Assembly (NCBI RefSeq): GCF_047495875.1
Contig: NC_092459.1
Span: 9,118,965 to 9,182,964, forward strand
Length of the DNA stretch: 64,000 nt
Direction: 5' to 3'
From: Pithys albifrons albifrons
Lineage: Eukaryota > Chordata > Aves > Passeriformes > Thamnophilidae
Positions 10,801 to 23,880 of this stretch are shown here, piece by piece. Numbering within the stretch: position 1 is the stretch's first letter; every line of letters begins with the position of its first letter. Made by a program: the position numbers and the translations under genes. The notes beneath the pieces are model-generated. The model saw only the letters and a list, made by a program, of their open reading frames with translations. It made no database searches and was not told the DNA's origin.

Positions 10801-13800
10801 CAGTATTTTCTGCAGCAGGGAGAATAAAAACAAGACATCAGGGATAAAGAATCAGTTGCAGAGCAGGAACAAAACAGAGGAATGAAAAAACCCACACCCT
10901 TATGCACTGTTGCAGAGCTAATCTTGACAGCAAAAGCTCTCCAGCCCTTTGCACCATAAATGCTGAGTCTGGTATAGCTGCATATCTGCAGTGTAAGGGG
11001 GAAATATCCCACCTAGGAAACCTGCCTCCAGTCACCTGGCTGCAGCTTGCCAGAGGGTCCCAAGGAGCAGGCACCACCCACAACTGTGAGTCTATAGGTC
11101 TCAGCAGCATCTAAGCCACAGGGCTCAGCCTCTGGGTCTAAACATCTGTTTAGATTCAGGACTCGGTTCTCCATGTGTAAATTTGTGAGCTGTCCTCACC
11201 TCAGAGGTGCACTGGGAAGATAAACACAAAGAAGGATTGTGATTATTTCAGATACTGCAGCAGTGGGAGTCATATCACTGGCAAGAACTGGGGAGAGCTG
11301 CCAAACCTCGTGGATGTTTACTGCTCATGCCCCTGCTCAGTAGCTTTAATGCTGTGAAGACATATGCATGCATAGACACATGGGGAGGTTTAGAAGCAGC
11401 TGTCAGTTTTTTATATAAAGAAATATTTAGATGAGCCAAGAAATGTTTCTCCCCTTCATAGGGAAAATTCACAACTTGTACAGGCTGAAGTGGGATTAGC
11501 GAAGAGTTTGTCTCACTCAGACCTCCAAAGACTGTGACTAGCACTTACATTATTGTTAAAGACTAAATTACTCTGTCTTGCAGATGTTTTTAGCCATTGT
11601 AGAAATGCTCATTTGAACAATATAGAGAAGAAATATTTGAAAATTTAGGAGCTGATCATGAATTATCAATAAAAGATCCTTGCACTCATGTGACACAGAA
11701 GTTAAGAGCCCAGAGAAGCACAAGCCACAAGCTGTGCTAAGGCAAGACCCACTGTAAAAAGCAAGAGGTTGGAGCAAGATGGATGGGAAAAGAGAAGTCA
11801 TGCTTCTTCTTCACAAACATCCATCTGGCAAAGTCTACCTCTACCTCTAAAAAAACATCCAACCTGAAAAGTTAATCTCTATATTCATATTTCTGGGAAA
11901 TTAACTAGTCATTAACTAGCAGGAAATGAATTGATTTTCAATCTCAGCTTTTCTCTGATTAGATTTGGACAATAAGAAACTTAATTGAGCTGTGGTAGTG
12001 CTAGAGGTCAATGCACTAGCAGATCAGCTATTACTCACTGCTACTAAAAAAAAAGTCTTCAGAGAAAATTCTCATCAAAACAATTAGTATCACTAGTTCT
12101 TAATGCCACAACTACAACTGATTAAATGTTATTTCTCTTTGATCTTCCTTAACTAAGCAGCAGCACTGGAACACTTTATTTATTTTAAGTTTGGCACAGT
12201 TTTCCAGTACCCCAAGGTCAGCAACAGCACAGGGCTATGACAATGTCAGGATCCTGCTGCACTGTAGCTATGCCCCAGCCTCATTACAACGTCCTTTTTC
12301 TTGACACCATGTTATCTCTTTAGAAATCTGGGAACATACCAGATGGAGAATACACTGATCTGGGACATTGTTAATTTTTTTTCACCCCTTCTTTTTTTTT
12401 TCTCTCCCCAGTAGAGATCATCTGACTCCTTTTCATTTCTGAAAGAGGCTTTATTTTCCCAGGGAGTTTTGGTTCCAAAGCTTCAGAATATTAACTTGAA
12501 TGCTATGCCTGCTGTGTTGTGAAGTCCTTAGTGCAAATTTCCCAAAAGAGCAGGACTATAGAAGCATCAGTAAGTGCCATTTCCAGCCAAAAAGGGATTT
12601 GAAACACGAGTTGCTGAAGTCTGAGACAACCATCTTATGAATATACAGATGGGACCGCAGAAAAAATACTCGTTCCTGAAATATCTGCCTGTCTCATATA
12701 CTTATGTAATATGCCCTCCTAGAATTCCTATACATATGGAGTTGTTATAGCTCAGTACTGCAGACAGGAAACTGCAGAAAGAGAAGGAAAATGGCTGTTT
12801 CTGGGCATATCAGAGAACTGACACTTCCCAAAGGGAGAAGAGGTAACGGAATGGAATGGACCATGAAGTCAGAGGGGAGAGGCAGGAAGAGTGGTAGCAA
12901 CAGCAGCAACAATTGACATAATAGATAAGAGGGCAAGTGGGCAACAACTTGGCATAATCCTTATTCCCTTATGTCCCTAGGCATATCCTACTGACTTCAG
13001 TACTGAGTTTGAAAACAATCCAACCACTCACAGAGGAACGGTACTGAAATTAAGTTTGAATCATTTGAAATCAGGCCCACATTTCTATCTGCTGCAAGGT
13101 CTGTCTCAGAGCTTTTCTTCTGCAATGAAGCTGAGAGCAGAGAGGTTTTCAGCTATCCTGAAAATTCTGTGCAGCCTTACCTGGGAGATCCATCCCTCTG
13201 TAGGCCTTCCAATTCTGTTTTTATGGAGACTAATACTAAAAATGAAAAAAGATTCTTTTAACACAGTGCAGTTTTCAGCAGACAGCTTTCCAAGATAATT
13301 TATTTTCTTCCATATCTATGCCTTCTCCTGTAACATAAACCGTTTCAAAGGTCAGTGTGAAGACTGACAATTCCAACTGCATATAAAAACCTTGAAATAT
13401 CAGCACTCTGGTGCAAGGGATCATGCATCTATATCTACGTATACATCTGGAGAATCTGTATCTCTGTATCTATATAGAGAGATGTATCAAGGGAGTGGAC
13501 TAAATCAATTGCTGTCTAGAAAGAGGACAATACTGTTGAACTCATTAACGTTTAAAAAGAACCAGTTTTATTTATATGAAATGTTGGGCACATTTGTAGT
13601 TCCAGGTGAATAGCCATTATTATTGCTGTTACTGCTAGTCACAGAATCTAGGAATCTTGGTTGAGCAGCATTTGGATAACACCTAAAGTTCAACATGTAG
13701 AAAGAGGAAAAGACAACACTAGGAGCTTGGAAGACCTTTCTTTGTGACTTGAATCCAAAGGATTTTCCCAAGGGTGAAAAGAAGAGAGGAATGGCACAAC

Positions 13801-15339
13801 CCATTGTGTCACCTTCTGAGAATTAAAAAGATATGTGGGCAGGTCTAGAAAAAACCACAGGTATTCAAACAGTGATAGTTCTCAGGTATGCTGTCTCCTT
13901 GGCTAATAGCCTGACAGAGCAGTTCCACTAAGGGGAAGGAATTTTGAACAAAGACTTCCAAATTATGGAATTATTTCAATTATGGAATTAGGTGAAGGAG
14001 CTTTACACTCTTCTTCCTTGTCTAAAATAGTGCAAGAAGGCAAAGTCCTCATCACACACAACTTATTTTTCCCATCAGTTATGTTCTTTGTTATCTGTAG
14101 ACAGAGATGTAGAAAACCTCCCCATGGCCATATGGATAACTGCCTTCACATGGAGATGCCACCTCCCTGGATATGCTGCTGCTGTGCTGGTACTCACTGT
14201 GCTCAGCCAGTGGAGACAAAATGTGGATACTGATACTAGTGATACTCACTACTAGACAGTTCCCAAAGGTGTCTCCTTTCTATGCAACTGGTCAGCTAAA
14301 GAAGACAGTATCATTTCATAGAGTACAGCTTTTCCCTGACTTCATCCCAATCAACTCTAATCAACTCCTGAGGGATGCAATTTCTGTGAGATTACATAAA
14401 CTGGATCTTTGGACAGGGAAAATTACCCAGAGATTCCTTTTCCTCACTAATGTAACTTTGGATTATTACCTCCCAGTGGGATTCTGTGGGTTTATTCATT
14501 CTTCCAGGTATCAGACATGATCACCAGGGCTCATTTTAGGGAAATCTGTAAACTTATTAGTATGAACTGAAACATGCTATTTACTGACTTAGGGCATTGC
14601 AAGCGAGAGGCAAGATTGCCTCCTCTCCTGCATTTGCCTGCTGAAGTAACTTTAAATCCTTCAGTACATGGTAACTTTGAATTTCAGTGCCTTTTTGCCA
14701 TGATTAAACCACCACTGAAGCAAAAAGCTACAATTGGTGGAGCAGCCTCTTCTCTTACAGAAAAGTCAACTGGCTGTGAGCTTACCTGACACTTGGTTCC
14801 TTTAAGATCTTGTAATTTTTTGTGGACATAGTCTGCAAAAGACTTAACACTACAATGCAGCGAGACCATACAAAGGGATAGTACAAAAAAAACCACAATA
14901 AAATCTGCAGAGAATGAGTTACCTTTGATTAAAAATTATCTTCATCTAAGAAGTGGAAAAACTATACTCACAAAAATGTAATCAATATGCATGCTTAAAA
15001 GAAAGCTACTGCCCATGCTCGCTCTTCCAGCACCAGGATATCTCATTGCATGCACTATTTGCCATTGTTACAAGCCTAGCCATACATACACACAGTGATG
15101 GAAGTTTCAATGACATAATTAGGAGTCAGCTGAAAGGAAGACACAACAAAAAGCACTTAAGCAATACACTTCTCTAATGTTGATTCTTTCCTGCTTTATT
15201 TATCACAGAAGCTTAATGTAGCTACACGTTGTCATTTGGATTAAGTTTCCCTCTGTGCAGCAGACCAGCAGAAGATACTCACACCACTTTAGTTGTGCAT
15301 AAAATTCTGAGCTTGACAAATGTAAAACTGACTTCTTCA
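7823..15339. other. Intronic sequence, mostly featureless
   Basis: No exon or interspersed repeat was recognised over about 7.5 kb. A degenerate ATCT-rich stretch lies at 13424-13484. All open frames here are short and lack recognisable domains. Confidence 0.5.
13424..13484. repeat. Degenerate (ATCT)n-like low-complexity stretch
   Basis: Repeated ATCTATATCTACGTATACATCT and TCTGTATCTCTGTATCTATATAG-type units, interrupted. It reads as a decayed tetranucleotide microsatellite. Confidence 0.55.
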
Positions 15340-15700
15340 CTGCGGTGGTGAATGCAATTGCATTTCACAATCCCCTCAGCTATAACAAAAATCTCTAAAA
15401 ACCTGAAAGTCTAAGTCCATTTGCAAGCAGGAAAATACAAGGTCTATTTATAGACAGAGTAAACCATAACTAGAGGGATGTATCAAAATCAATCTTTCCT
15501 ATTAATAAACATTACCTCAAAAACATGCTAAAAATGCAGAATGATGCAATTTGAACTGCCCAGCAGTGTAATTATGGTAACTCTCTCACACTGGGGAACA
15601 ACCGCTACTTTTCCACGCTGAGTAATGAATATGAGGAATAGATTTGACTTCCCCCCCCCCCAAGTATTCTGGTAAACATGTTAAATAAATCAGGTTATAG
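15340..15700. other. Candidate conserved non-coding stretch with C-run
   Basis: The stretch is rich in homeodomain-like TAAT/ATTA cores and contains the near-palindrome TGAATGCAATTGCATTTCA around 15350. An uninterrupted run of about ten C lies near 15652-15661. No repeat or coding match. Conservation is a guess from composition and cannot be shown here. Confidence 0.25.
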
Positions 15701-18700
15701 GCTTTCATGAATACACAACAACAGCTACTCAGTTCTTAGAAAGCACACAAGATACAGTAACAATAACAGTGGCAAAAAAGGAGTTCAGTATTGGGGTGAG
15801 AATTCAAAGGAGGACTGATTAGTCATATGTGCCTTTGGAGAAGTTCACTCTCTTATGTTGTGAGAGCAGCACATTGCATCATCTTAATATTCTTGTACCC
15901 CAGAGTCAATAAAGATGATTAAAAAGCCCTATAGACATTAATGGCGAAATAATAAACCATATAATCATGACCTCACTATTACACTACCAACTGCTTTCCA
16001 AAAGGCTGCTGGTTTATGCTTGCTAAGAGGGAGCTTCCCAGGAACACTGTTCCTGGTGATGTCAGATCCCAGTGTGCTTTTAAAGTTTATAGCTGGGTGA
16101 TGCAGCCCAGTTCCTGACATCCACAAGTTCTTTCCTATCTCCTCCATGAGCTGACCACATATAATGCTCTCTAGAGACAAGTTGTTTCTACAGGAACAGT
16201 AATGCAATATATTTCACACTTGTTGTTTTTCTCACTTTTCATACTAGACGTAATTAAGGATAAAAAATAATAAGCTAATTCTAGTAAGATGTTAAATTCT
16301 TAAACAAAAAATATCAAAACCAAATCCCAAGAAGATGAGAATTAAACAAGAAAGCATTCCCTCAATTGTTTACTATTACCACAGAAGAAACAGGTAGGCC
16401 TTTTCTGCAGTGTAGGGGCTTTTCTGAATTTTCTCTCCTATTGCATTTCTTTCTCAACACACTCCTGGTTTAGTGTCTTCTTGATGGTCAAAGGATTTTA
16501 GAGGTCAAAGCCTCTAAACACTCAATAATCCATCTGCAAGGGGCATTCAATGAACAACCACTCTCTTAAGGCAGTTGTCTCTAGAATGTAACTGGTTTCA
16601 CAGAGACACCAGGTGGCATCTTATTTAAAAATATATGACAGAGTTGACATTTCATCTGTTTTAGAGTTCATGTTCTTATAAAAATAGGGCAGTCTCCCCC
16701 TTTTCATACCATGAAATCTTTATGGAGAAGCAACAGCACCTTCACAAGTAAAATTACAACCAGATTTCCTCGTAACGAAATCTCAAGATAGATTTGCATC
16801 TTTCCTCAGTGACATCCAAATACCTAAGAGTGAAACACTACCCAGGAAATGACCTTCAACAAACCAGTCAGGGAATTCAGTCTCTGAGGAAGTAACAAAT
16901 ACTTATTGAACAAGAAACACGGAAGAGTTGTATTTAGTCCCTGTTAAAAAATATGTGAGGAGAAACTTGAAATACAGACAGGACATGTCTAAAGAAAAAC
17001 AACAGCCTACCAAGCTAATGGGTGCCAATGCTTTTTAGTGCTGTCAAAATACAAAGAAGCTTATCTTCCAGGCTGGGCTGTAGGGTCCAACTAGGAAACA
17101 TAACACTGGCATTTCTTGCTGTACCTGGGATGGAGCCCAGAGGATACCTAGCCCAGCTGCCAGGACAGATTTAGCACCATCATCTGCTATGACCCTGGGC
17201 ACAGACAACCCATGAGAAACAAAACAAAATCCTAAACTACAGCTCCAGAGCTCCCAAATTCACCATTTTAGCACTTGCCCAAGAAGACACCATTAGCAGT
17301 AAGGAGCAGTATTTTTGGTTGTACAAGTACATGGGAAAGAGAATTCTGAAAGCACCAAAATCTATGAAGGTCAATTAGAGATTGCTTTCTGAGGTAGCTC
17401 TGCTCTTCCTTCCTTACACAAGCCTTGGCAAGAGAATGAACCTGCAGTGGCTCAGCCTCTCCTGCTGGAGTATGAGCAGACCTCCTACTTTTTGGAAGCT
17501 CCCAGACCTGAATGATATTTTCACAGAAATCTGCCAGCTGGAGAGTCCTTGTGTCAAGGTTTTGGCTCTTATCATTTGGAAAACAGTGAGAGTATACTCA
17601 AAGCAAGCACAGAAAAAGGTAGATTTTTCAGAGTTGTCCAGGTTATTTATAAAGAAAATTGTCTAAATTCAATCTAAATAAAACTCTGCTGGCAGAGAGA
17701 GAAGGTCTTAAATTTAATCATTTCTACCTGCTGTCAGCATCAATACTTCTTCCAGCCCTATCTCAAAAAATGTTTAGATCTGACTTCTCTTATTCACTAG
17801 ATTTCTGACACTATCAACTGTGGACAGCTGTGATATCCAATTGGTAGCACAGGACCTACACCTGTCATCTGTGAATATATTGTCTTTTTCTGGTAGCACT
17901 GCTTGCTGAAAAAATATTTTTGCGAGCTGATGTGTTTAAATGGTCTGTCACGTGTAGTTTAACAGGTAGCCTGACAAACAGCAATTCAATGTTCATTACT
18001 CAGTGGAGAGGGATGCTGCATCTTGATGGGTGACAAATCCCAAGAGAGGCCATATATCCCAACAGGCATGACCTGACTCCCATTCCAGGTGAGAACTTTG
18101 TGATTTCTTTGGGTTATGAAAGACTGCATGAATACATGAATATCTCAGTGAAGAGTAAGATTTTCTCAACTGAAAAATAAAGTGCCACTTCCTCATCGTC
18201 TTAAACTGATGACATACCTACAACCCTTCCAGATTTACCAGTGAACAAGACAGTCCTGTTGTATTTCCAGTAACATGCATAATTACGCTGCAATCTACAA
18301 CCAGCTATTCCAACTGCTGATGTGAAATGACAGGGAGAGAAAGGGATGGTGTGGCGCTGTAGCTTGAATGCGATGCAAATTTGAGGTCACCCTATCATGT
18401 GTTTGAGACCTGTCATGAAGCTGAAATACCAGTGAAGCTGTCAGAGATACAGTGACAGCACAGTTCAGCATGCTGATGAAGTGACTAAAATCCAGGATGA
18501 CTGCAGAGCCAAGGGGAAAAAATAATAATAAAAAAAAGCCGTTTCTTTTTTCCTACCTTGTGTACATAAATAGGAAAGATTTGGTTGCATTATCTTGTGA
18601 GCACACTGTCTGATATGTCAGTCTAAAGCAACAACTGACCTGTACTATAATTACAGAGTGGCAGAATATGTTGACTTTTCAGCTGAAATACATCCTTGGC

Positions 18701-19357
18701 TGTTTTTATTGCTGCAGAGGAGCTGTGTTTTCACAAGAGGGCAATATATATTTTCTACTCACAGCAAAGTAGTTTGTTCTTTTCCCCTGACAGATATCAA
18801 TGCTTCCATTGTCTCAGGAGAGGCAACAATCTGTAGATGTAGCCAGCTATGCCAATTTGTAAGATGTGTGCTTAATAACAGGTTTTCAATTTAAAAAAGA
18901 GCTGTTTTCACACCTACAGATCCCTGAGTGATCCCAAGTGCTTTGCTAGCATCAGTCTAATCCCACAACCTACCCCCACACGTGGACACCAGAGAATCAG
19001 CAAAGCCAAGCAACAGAACAAATGAACTTGTGACATCACACATAAATAAGCCATAAACCTAGTCTGGCACTTTTATACCTGACCTGTCACATTATTACTT
19101 TGTGGGTCCATCTGCTTGGGACTTTCAGATGAAAACCAGCATGGAATTTGTTTTTAGCAGCCTTTAAGAAAACTCAGATTCCCTGATAAAGGACCACGCT
19201 GCATTTGCAGACTGAGTCCCCAGTGAGGCACAGCATGTATAACATGCACCAGAAGCACCAGAGTGCCTGCCCACGCATTGAGGAGTCAAACAGCACATGT
19301 GCAACGTGCCCAGGGCTGATGCCAGAAGGTGCAAAGCTCATTGTTTCAGTGCAAACC

Positions 19358-19401
19358 AGTTATACAACATACAGACACTAGTTACACAACATACAGACAT
19401 T
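19358..19401. repeat. 22-bp tandem duplication
   Basis: AGTTATACAACATACAGACACT (19358-19379) is followed directly by a copy at 19380-19401 that differs at two positions (TATA to TACA, and CACT to CATT). Two copies only. Confidence 0.85.
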
Positions 19402-22400
19402 GGGAGGAGACAACCTGCTATTCACACTGCATGGCGTGGAAGCACATAATTCTCCTCAGGAAGGCTACCAGGAATTCCAGGCACAACTACAAGAAACAGC
19501 ATTTTTTGAATTTTGGATATTGGAAAGAACTAGCACATCTGAATCATCTACAGCTCTCGAGCCATGAAAGCAAATCGCACACTACACTACTGAGAGGGCA
19601 GGCAGATTTCTGGCTGCTCCAAAAAGCCCAGGAATTACAGTTTCCATGTAAAGCAGGTGAGATCTTGGTTTCTAAATACCATGGATCGTGAATCTCGTCT
19701 TCTTCCAAATTCTCCATGGAAAGATTGGTTTTTGATTTTAGGCATTAGAAACAAATGCCAAGGCTGGCCAATGAGCTAAGATGTGGCTTTTATGTCTGTG
19801 TTATGTTTCTGAACAAGTCCTAGCCACTTACTTAGTCATTTACATTTGAATACTGCATCATTCATCGCTTTCCACTGCACAGTTTCATGCCAGGTTTTCA
19901 GCTTTACTGAAGGATTGTCCAAAGCTGAGAGAGAGTATGAAGCATGAAGGACCTAGCAGGCGCTTCCACAGTGGGGGGCCTCAGTGTGCAAGGCTGCTTA
20001 GCACTTCTGGGCTGATAAAAACTAGGCAGCATCCCAAGAACCTTCAGGAAATTAGCAGATCTCCAGGGCCCTGAAAATAGTGACCATTTTCACTGTGAAC
20101 AGTTATGGCAGGAAGGAAGACTCCCTCATGTTCCTTAGCTTGTATTAAAATCCTGTAGGCATGTCTTCCCTCACCTGGTGAGTGGATGCAAGGAGGCCAC
20201 AGCACTGCTGTGCCTCCATAATCCCCTTCCACCATCATCTTTTTTCAGTTTAACTTGAAAAGATAAAAGCAATTTAATCTGTCCTGCCTTCGACTTGAAG
20301 GTTTTGTTCTAAATATATTTTGACAGCAGAAATAAAGACGAAGTTTTAATAGAACTAACTGAACCACAAACTGAATTATGTATTTCCATTTCAGGAGACA
20401 ATCTCACTGCTAATAACATCACTCTCCTTTCAAAAGCATGTATAACAAAACTCAAAGCATTTCTCTGTTCTTTCACAGTACTGGGTGTCTGGCAGCAGCT
20501 GTGCAGCACACAGAGCTGCCTCTTACACGTGTATGTGTCATGTGTCTCACTCGCTTTGTCCAGGAGCTGGGGTGGGACCATCTGAATTGCTGAACCAGTC
20601 TGTCTGGAAAATTTGTATCCTAGCGGATTGAAATGCAGACTGAACCCTGGCAACATCCCTGCTCTGGATCTCTGCCTAGAATCTTTATTTCTTCATATTC
20701 AGTGTTCTCTGGAAACATGTAGCAGCTGCAGGCCTTCTGTAGGACCCCCACACCAGCAATCTTCCCCCAGAATGGAAGCACATGGCAAGGCCAGGTCTAA
20801 ACGGTACTGACAGCCTGGAACATCTCAATTTTCCAACAGTGGATTCTTTATGTGGTTCCCATCTTAGAGAAACAACTGCAGTCACCAAGCAGCTTACTAA
20901 ACAGGGGTCAAATCCTGAATAGATGCCTTGCTCACAGATTTGTTCTTAATTAGCCAAATACCCTCTGAAGACACCAGAAGTGCCCATCAAACAAAGGCAC
21001 ATTTTATTTCCCTTAAGGAAAGGGATTGAAAGAATTTACATCGGCTGCTAAACATATGCTCTAATGACCACCACTGGATTATTAGTAGTGACCTAGATGT
21101 AAAAAGCTTTGATCTTCTTACTCCTGGGTTATTATCCAGTTTCTAGATCTCTTAAGGTCAGCCACAGTGAACAAAAATTAGGATGGGTAAAAATTGTGTG
21201 CGATCCAAGAAAGAGGACCATAAAATGCTGATCCCAGACATTTCACTGACTAAATCCGGCAGACACCAGTAAACATGATTAATAAAAGCAAGCCAGAAAA
21301 CAGCATTACATTTCAAAGAAATCTAGGGGTGAATAGCTTGAGGAAATGAGATACAAAGTCTTTCACATGTAGGTCACCAGTTTTAATCCAGCTCTGGTCA
21401 TAGCAAACTCCAGTCATTAATATCTGACAGAGGTCTGACAACCACATAGAATGAGATGGTGGTCTTTGTTTAATTGCTAGTGGTATCTGCAAAATGTAAC
21501 ATACCAACAGAACTGCAATGCTGCTAAAAGTCTAAGCAGGAAGGTCAAGAACTGACTGGGCACTGACAGAGGATCTCTACCCCCCTTACCAAAAAGCTTC
21601 ATTGTCTATTAGTGTCAACCTGATATATCTCAAGGGTAATAAATCTTTGTGATGGAACAGAGGATGAAGAAAGTAAAAGGCAGTTCAAAGAGAGCTGTGG
21701 TAACTTTGCCACCTTGAACTCAGACCAAGGGCCAGCTCCCCAGCTGGTTCTTCCACTGAAGTGCCAGCATGACACGAGTCCACACTGGCCCGGAGCTGCT
21801 CCCTGATCCTTCCAACGAGAGCAGCACAAAGCCAGGACCTGCACATGCGAGGGCAGACATACGGAGCTGTGGAGCCAGGAAAGGAAGGCAGAGAGCAGAC
21901 CACAGTCATAAAAAAGACAGAAGGAAGAAGGTGCTGCAAACAAACTTAGAGGATGACAGTACAGAAGATGACCTTAGCATGTCTTTCCCCACATGGAGCT
22001 GGTTTCATGCCTTGGTCAGTAGGAGTTTATGATGAGCACTGTTGGTCCCACTGCTGTCTCTGGGGCAGGTCACAGCAGACACCAGGGACTGCAGAACAGC
22101 CCACACAGTCACGTGTCCCTAACCCACCCCTCAGCCCAGGGAAACTCTCCAGAGTGACACAAATATGCCATCTGAGAGGCACAGTACAGGGAGAGGAGAG
22201 AGGAATAAAGGGTCCACCCAGAAGTGATGAATAAATAGAACCCCTTACTGCTGCCTTTTCAAAGCCTTTTCTTTACAGTAGGAGAAAGGCCCGAATTTCC
22301 AAAGCCCATGTGAAATACCTAACATTCACCTCAGGAAATGAGAGACTATTTTTTAACTTACACGACAGATCCTCTCAATTGCACATTAGAGCAGAAAGCT

Positions 22401-22485
22401 CTGATTTAACTAAAAGAATTTTTATTTTTTTTTAAAGTAAAGGCCAAGTTTAAAATTTCAACTTTGATTCATAAGACCAAATGGT

Positions 22486-22511
22486 GACACACACACCCCC
22501 CCCCCCCCCCC
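22486..22511. repeat. (AC)n followed by a 16-base C run
   Basis: GACACACACAC runs directly into 16 consecutive C (22496-22511). The opposite strand is therefore G16, able to form G-quadruplex structure and prone to length change and assembly error. Confidence 0.85.
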
Positions 22512-23689
22512 TTTTCCTCTAGTAACTGTGCCTTTCCTTTTTTGGACAAAATTTATCTCACTTTATCTGTCCCAAACTCAGGTTTTCCATCTCAGCTAGT
22601 TATCAAGGTTCCCTCAACAGTGATGGAAGAGAAGCAGACACCTCCAAGAGGAGACTAGGAGGAAGCTTGAAGAAGTAGGATGAAATCTCTCAGGAGGTGG
22701 TTGCTGGAGATGCCCAATGTGTAACTAGTTTAGACTCCAACATGGCAAAATTAAGTGAGTTGAACATAATCTTTAGTAACCTAGCATGACTCTTCAATCA
22801 TTTTATGGACATTCTTGTGGATATTTTGGTTTCTGTCTTGAACAATGTGCTCTTGATGCTATTATAGAAAGTATTTTTACATGTAATAGTCAAATTATCT
22901 GAAGATTGTTTGCAAAAATGACGAATCAAATATATGTCTAAAAAGAATAGCATAGAGTTAAAAATTATGGGTTTAAATACTGCACCACAACTACCAGTAC
23001 TTATTTTTGTTTTGCAGTTTTTACCTTTTAAAACTCCTCCACTTGCTTTTGGAACTGTGTATGTGACAGGTAAGCATCACATTTCCAAGTATTTTGCATT
23101 CAGCAACATCTTATAAAAAGCCATGCTCTTTCATATTGCATTTTAGATTCTATACTCATCATTCACGTGGCCTCTCCAGCAGTTACAGAGGGACAGACTT
23201 ACCAACAGAATTATTTTTTCTTTGAATGCTTTTACTAAGTAAACAAATAAATGATACAAAAATGCATTGAGGTGCAATAGGCCAGGGTGAGGGTTTTCCC
23301 AATTTCCAGGATAATTCTGCATAGTTCTTTCCAAACAGCTATCCATCAAGCTGGAAGGTAACTACCACTAGATGGTGGTGGTGGATGTCACACATGGGAT
23401 ACCTGGCACTTTTTGCTTGGCTTTCTCACAGATCTCCAGGAAGGAGAAACACTTGGGCACACTCTACACACCTACACTGTGGTGCAAGTCAAACACTCCT
23501 GGATCCTTCCCAAGCAAGAGCCAAGTGCTTTAACTTGCTACAGGCTATTTTATCACTGTCAAAAGCTGCAGAATGGAAAGTCTTAAACTTTGGGAAAATG
23601 TCACGTCCCATGTGATACAACTGAGTACTGCAGGACATTGATGTAAACAAAAACGAGGAATATGGGAGTTTCTCTAGATTTCATTTAAA

Positions 23690-23880
23690 ATAATTTTGCC
23701 CATTTACGCTACAGCTGCCTTTGTCAAATTTAGCTCCATTAACTGGCAGTGGAAACCTTCTGCATTCTCTCTTACAGCATTTACATGTTCTGCTGCTCTT
23801 CCTTCAAGCAATGTAATTAAAAATCCTGCTTAGCATAATTAATTTGCAAACAGGTTGGATGAAATGGGATTGTATCCCAA
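23690..23880. other. Candidate conserved non-coding element
   Basis: The block contains TGTAATTAAAAATCCTGCTTAGCATAATTAATTTGCAAACAGG-like sequence (23812-23853), dense in TAATTA homeodomain cores and with no repeat signature. This composition is typical of vertebrate developmental enhancers. The call is by resemblance only. Confidence 0.3.

Larger units (their letters stand above)
15701..23689. other. Intronic sequence with minor tandem repeats
   Basis: About 8 kb without a recognised exon or interspersed repeat. It includes a 22-bp tandem duplication (19358-19401) and a CA/C-run tract (22486-22511), listed separately. Confidence 0.5.
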
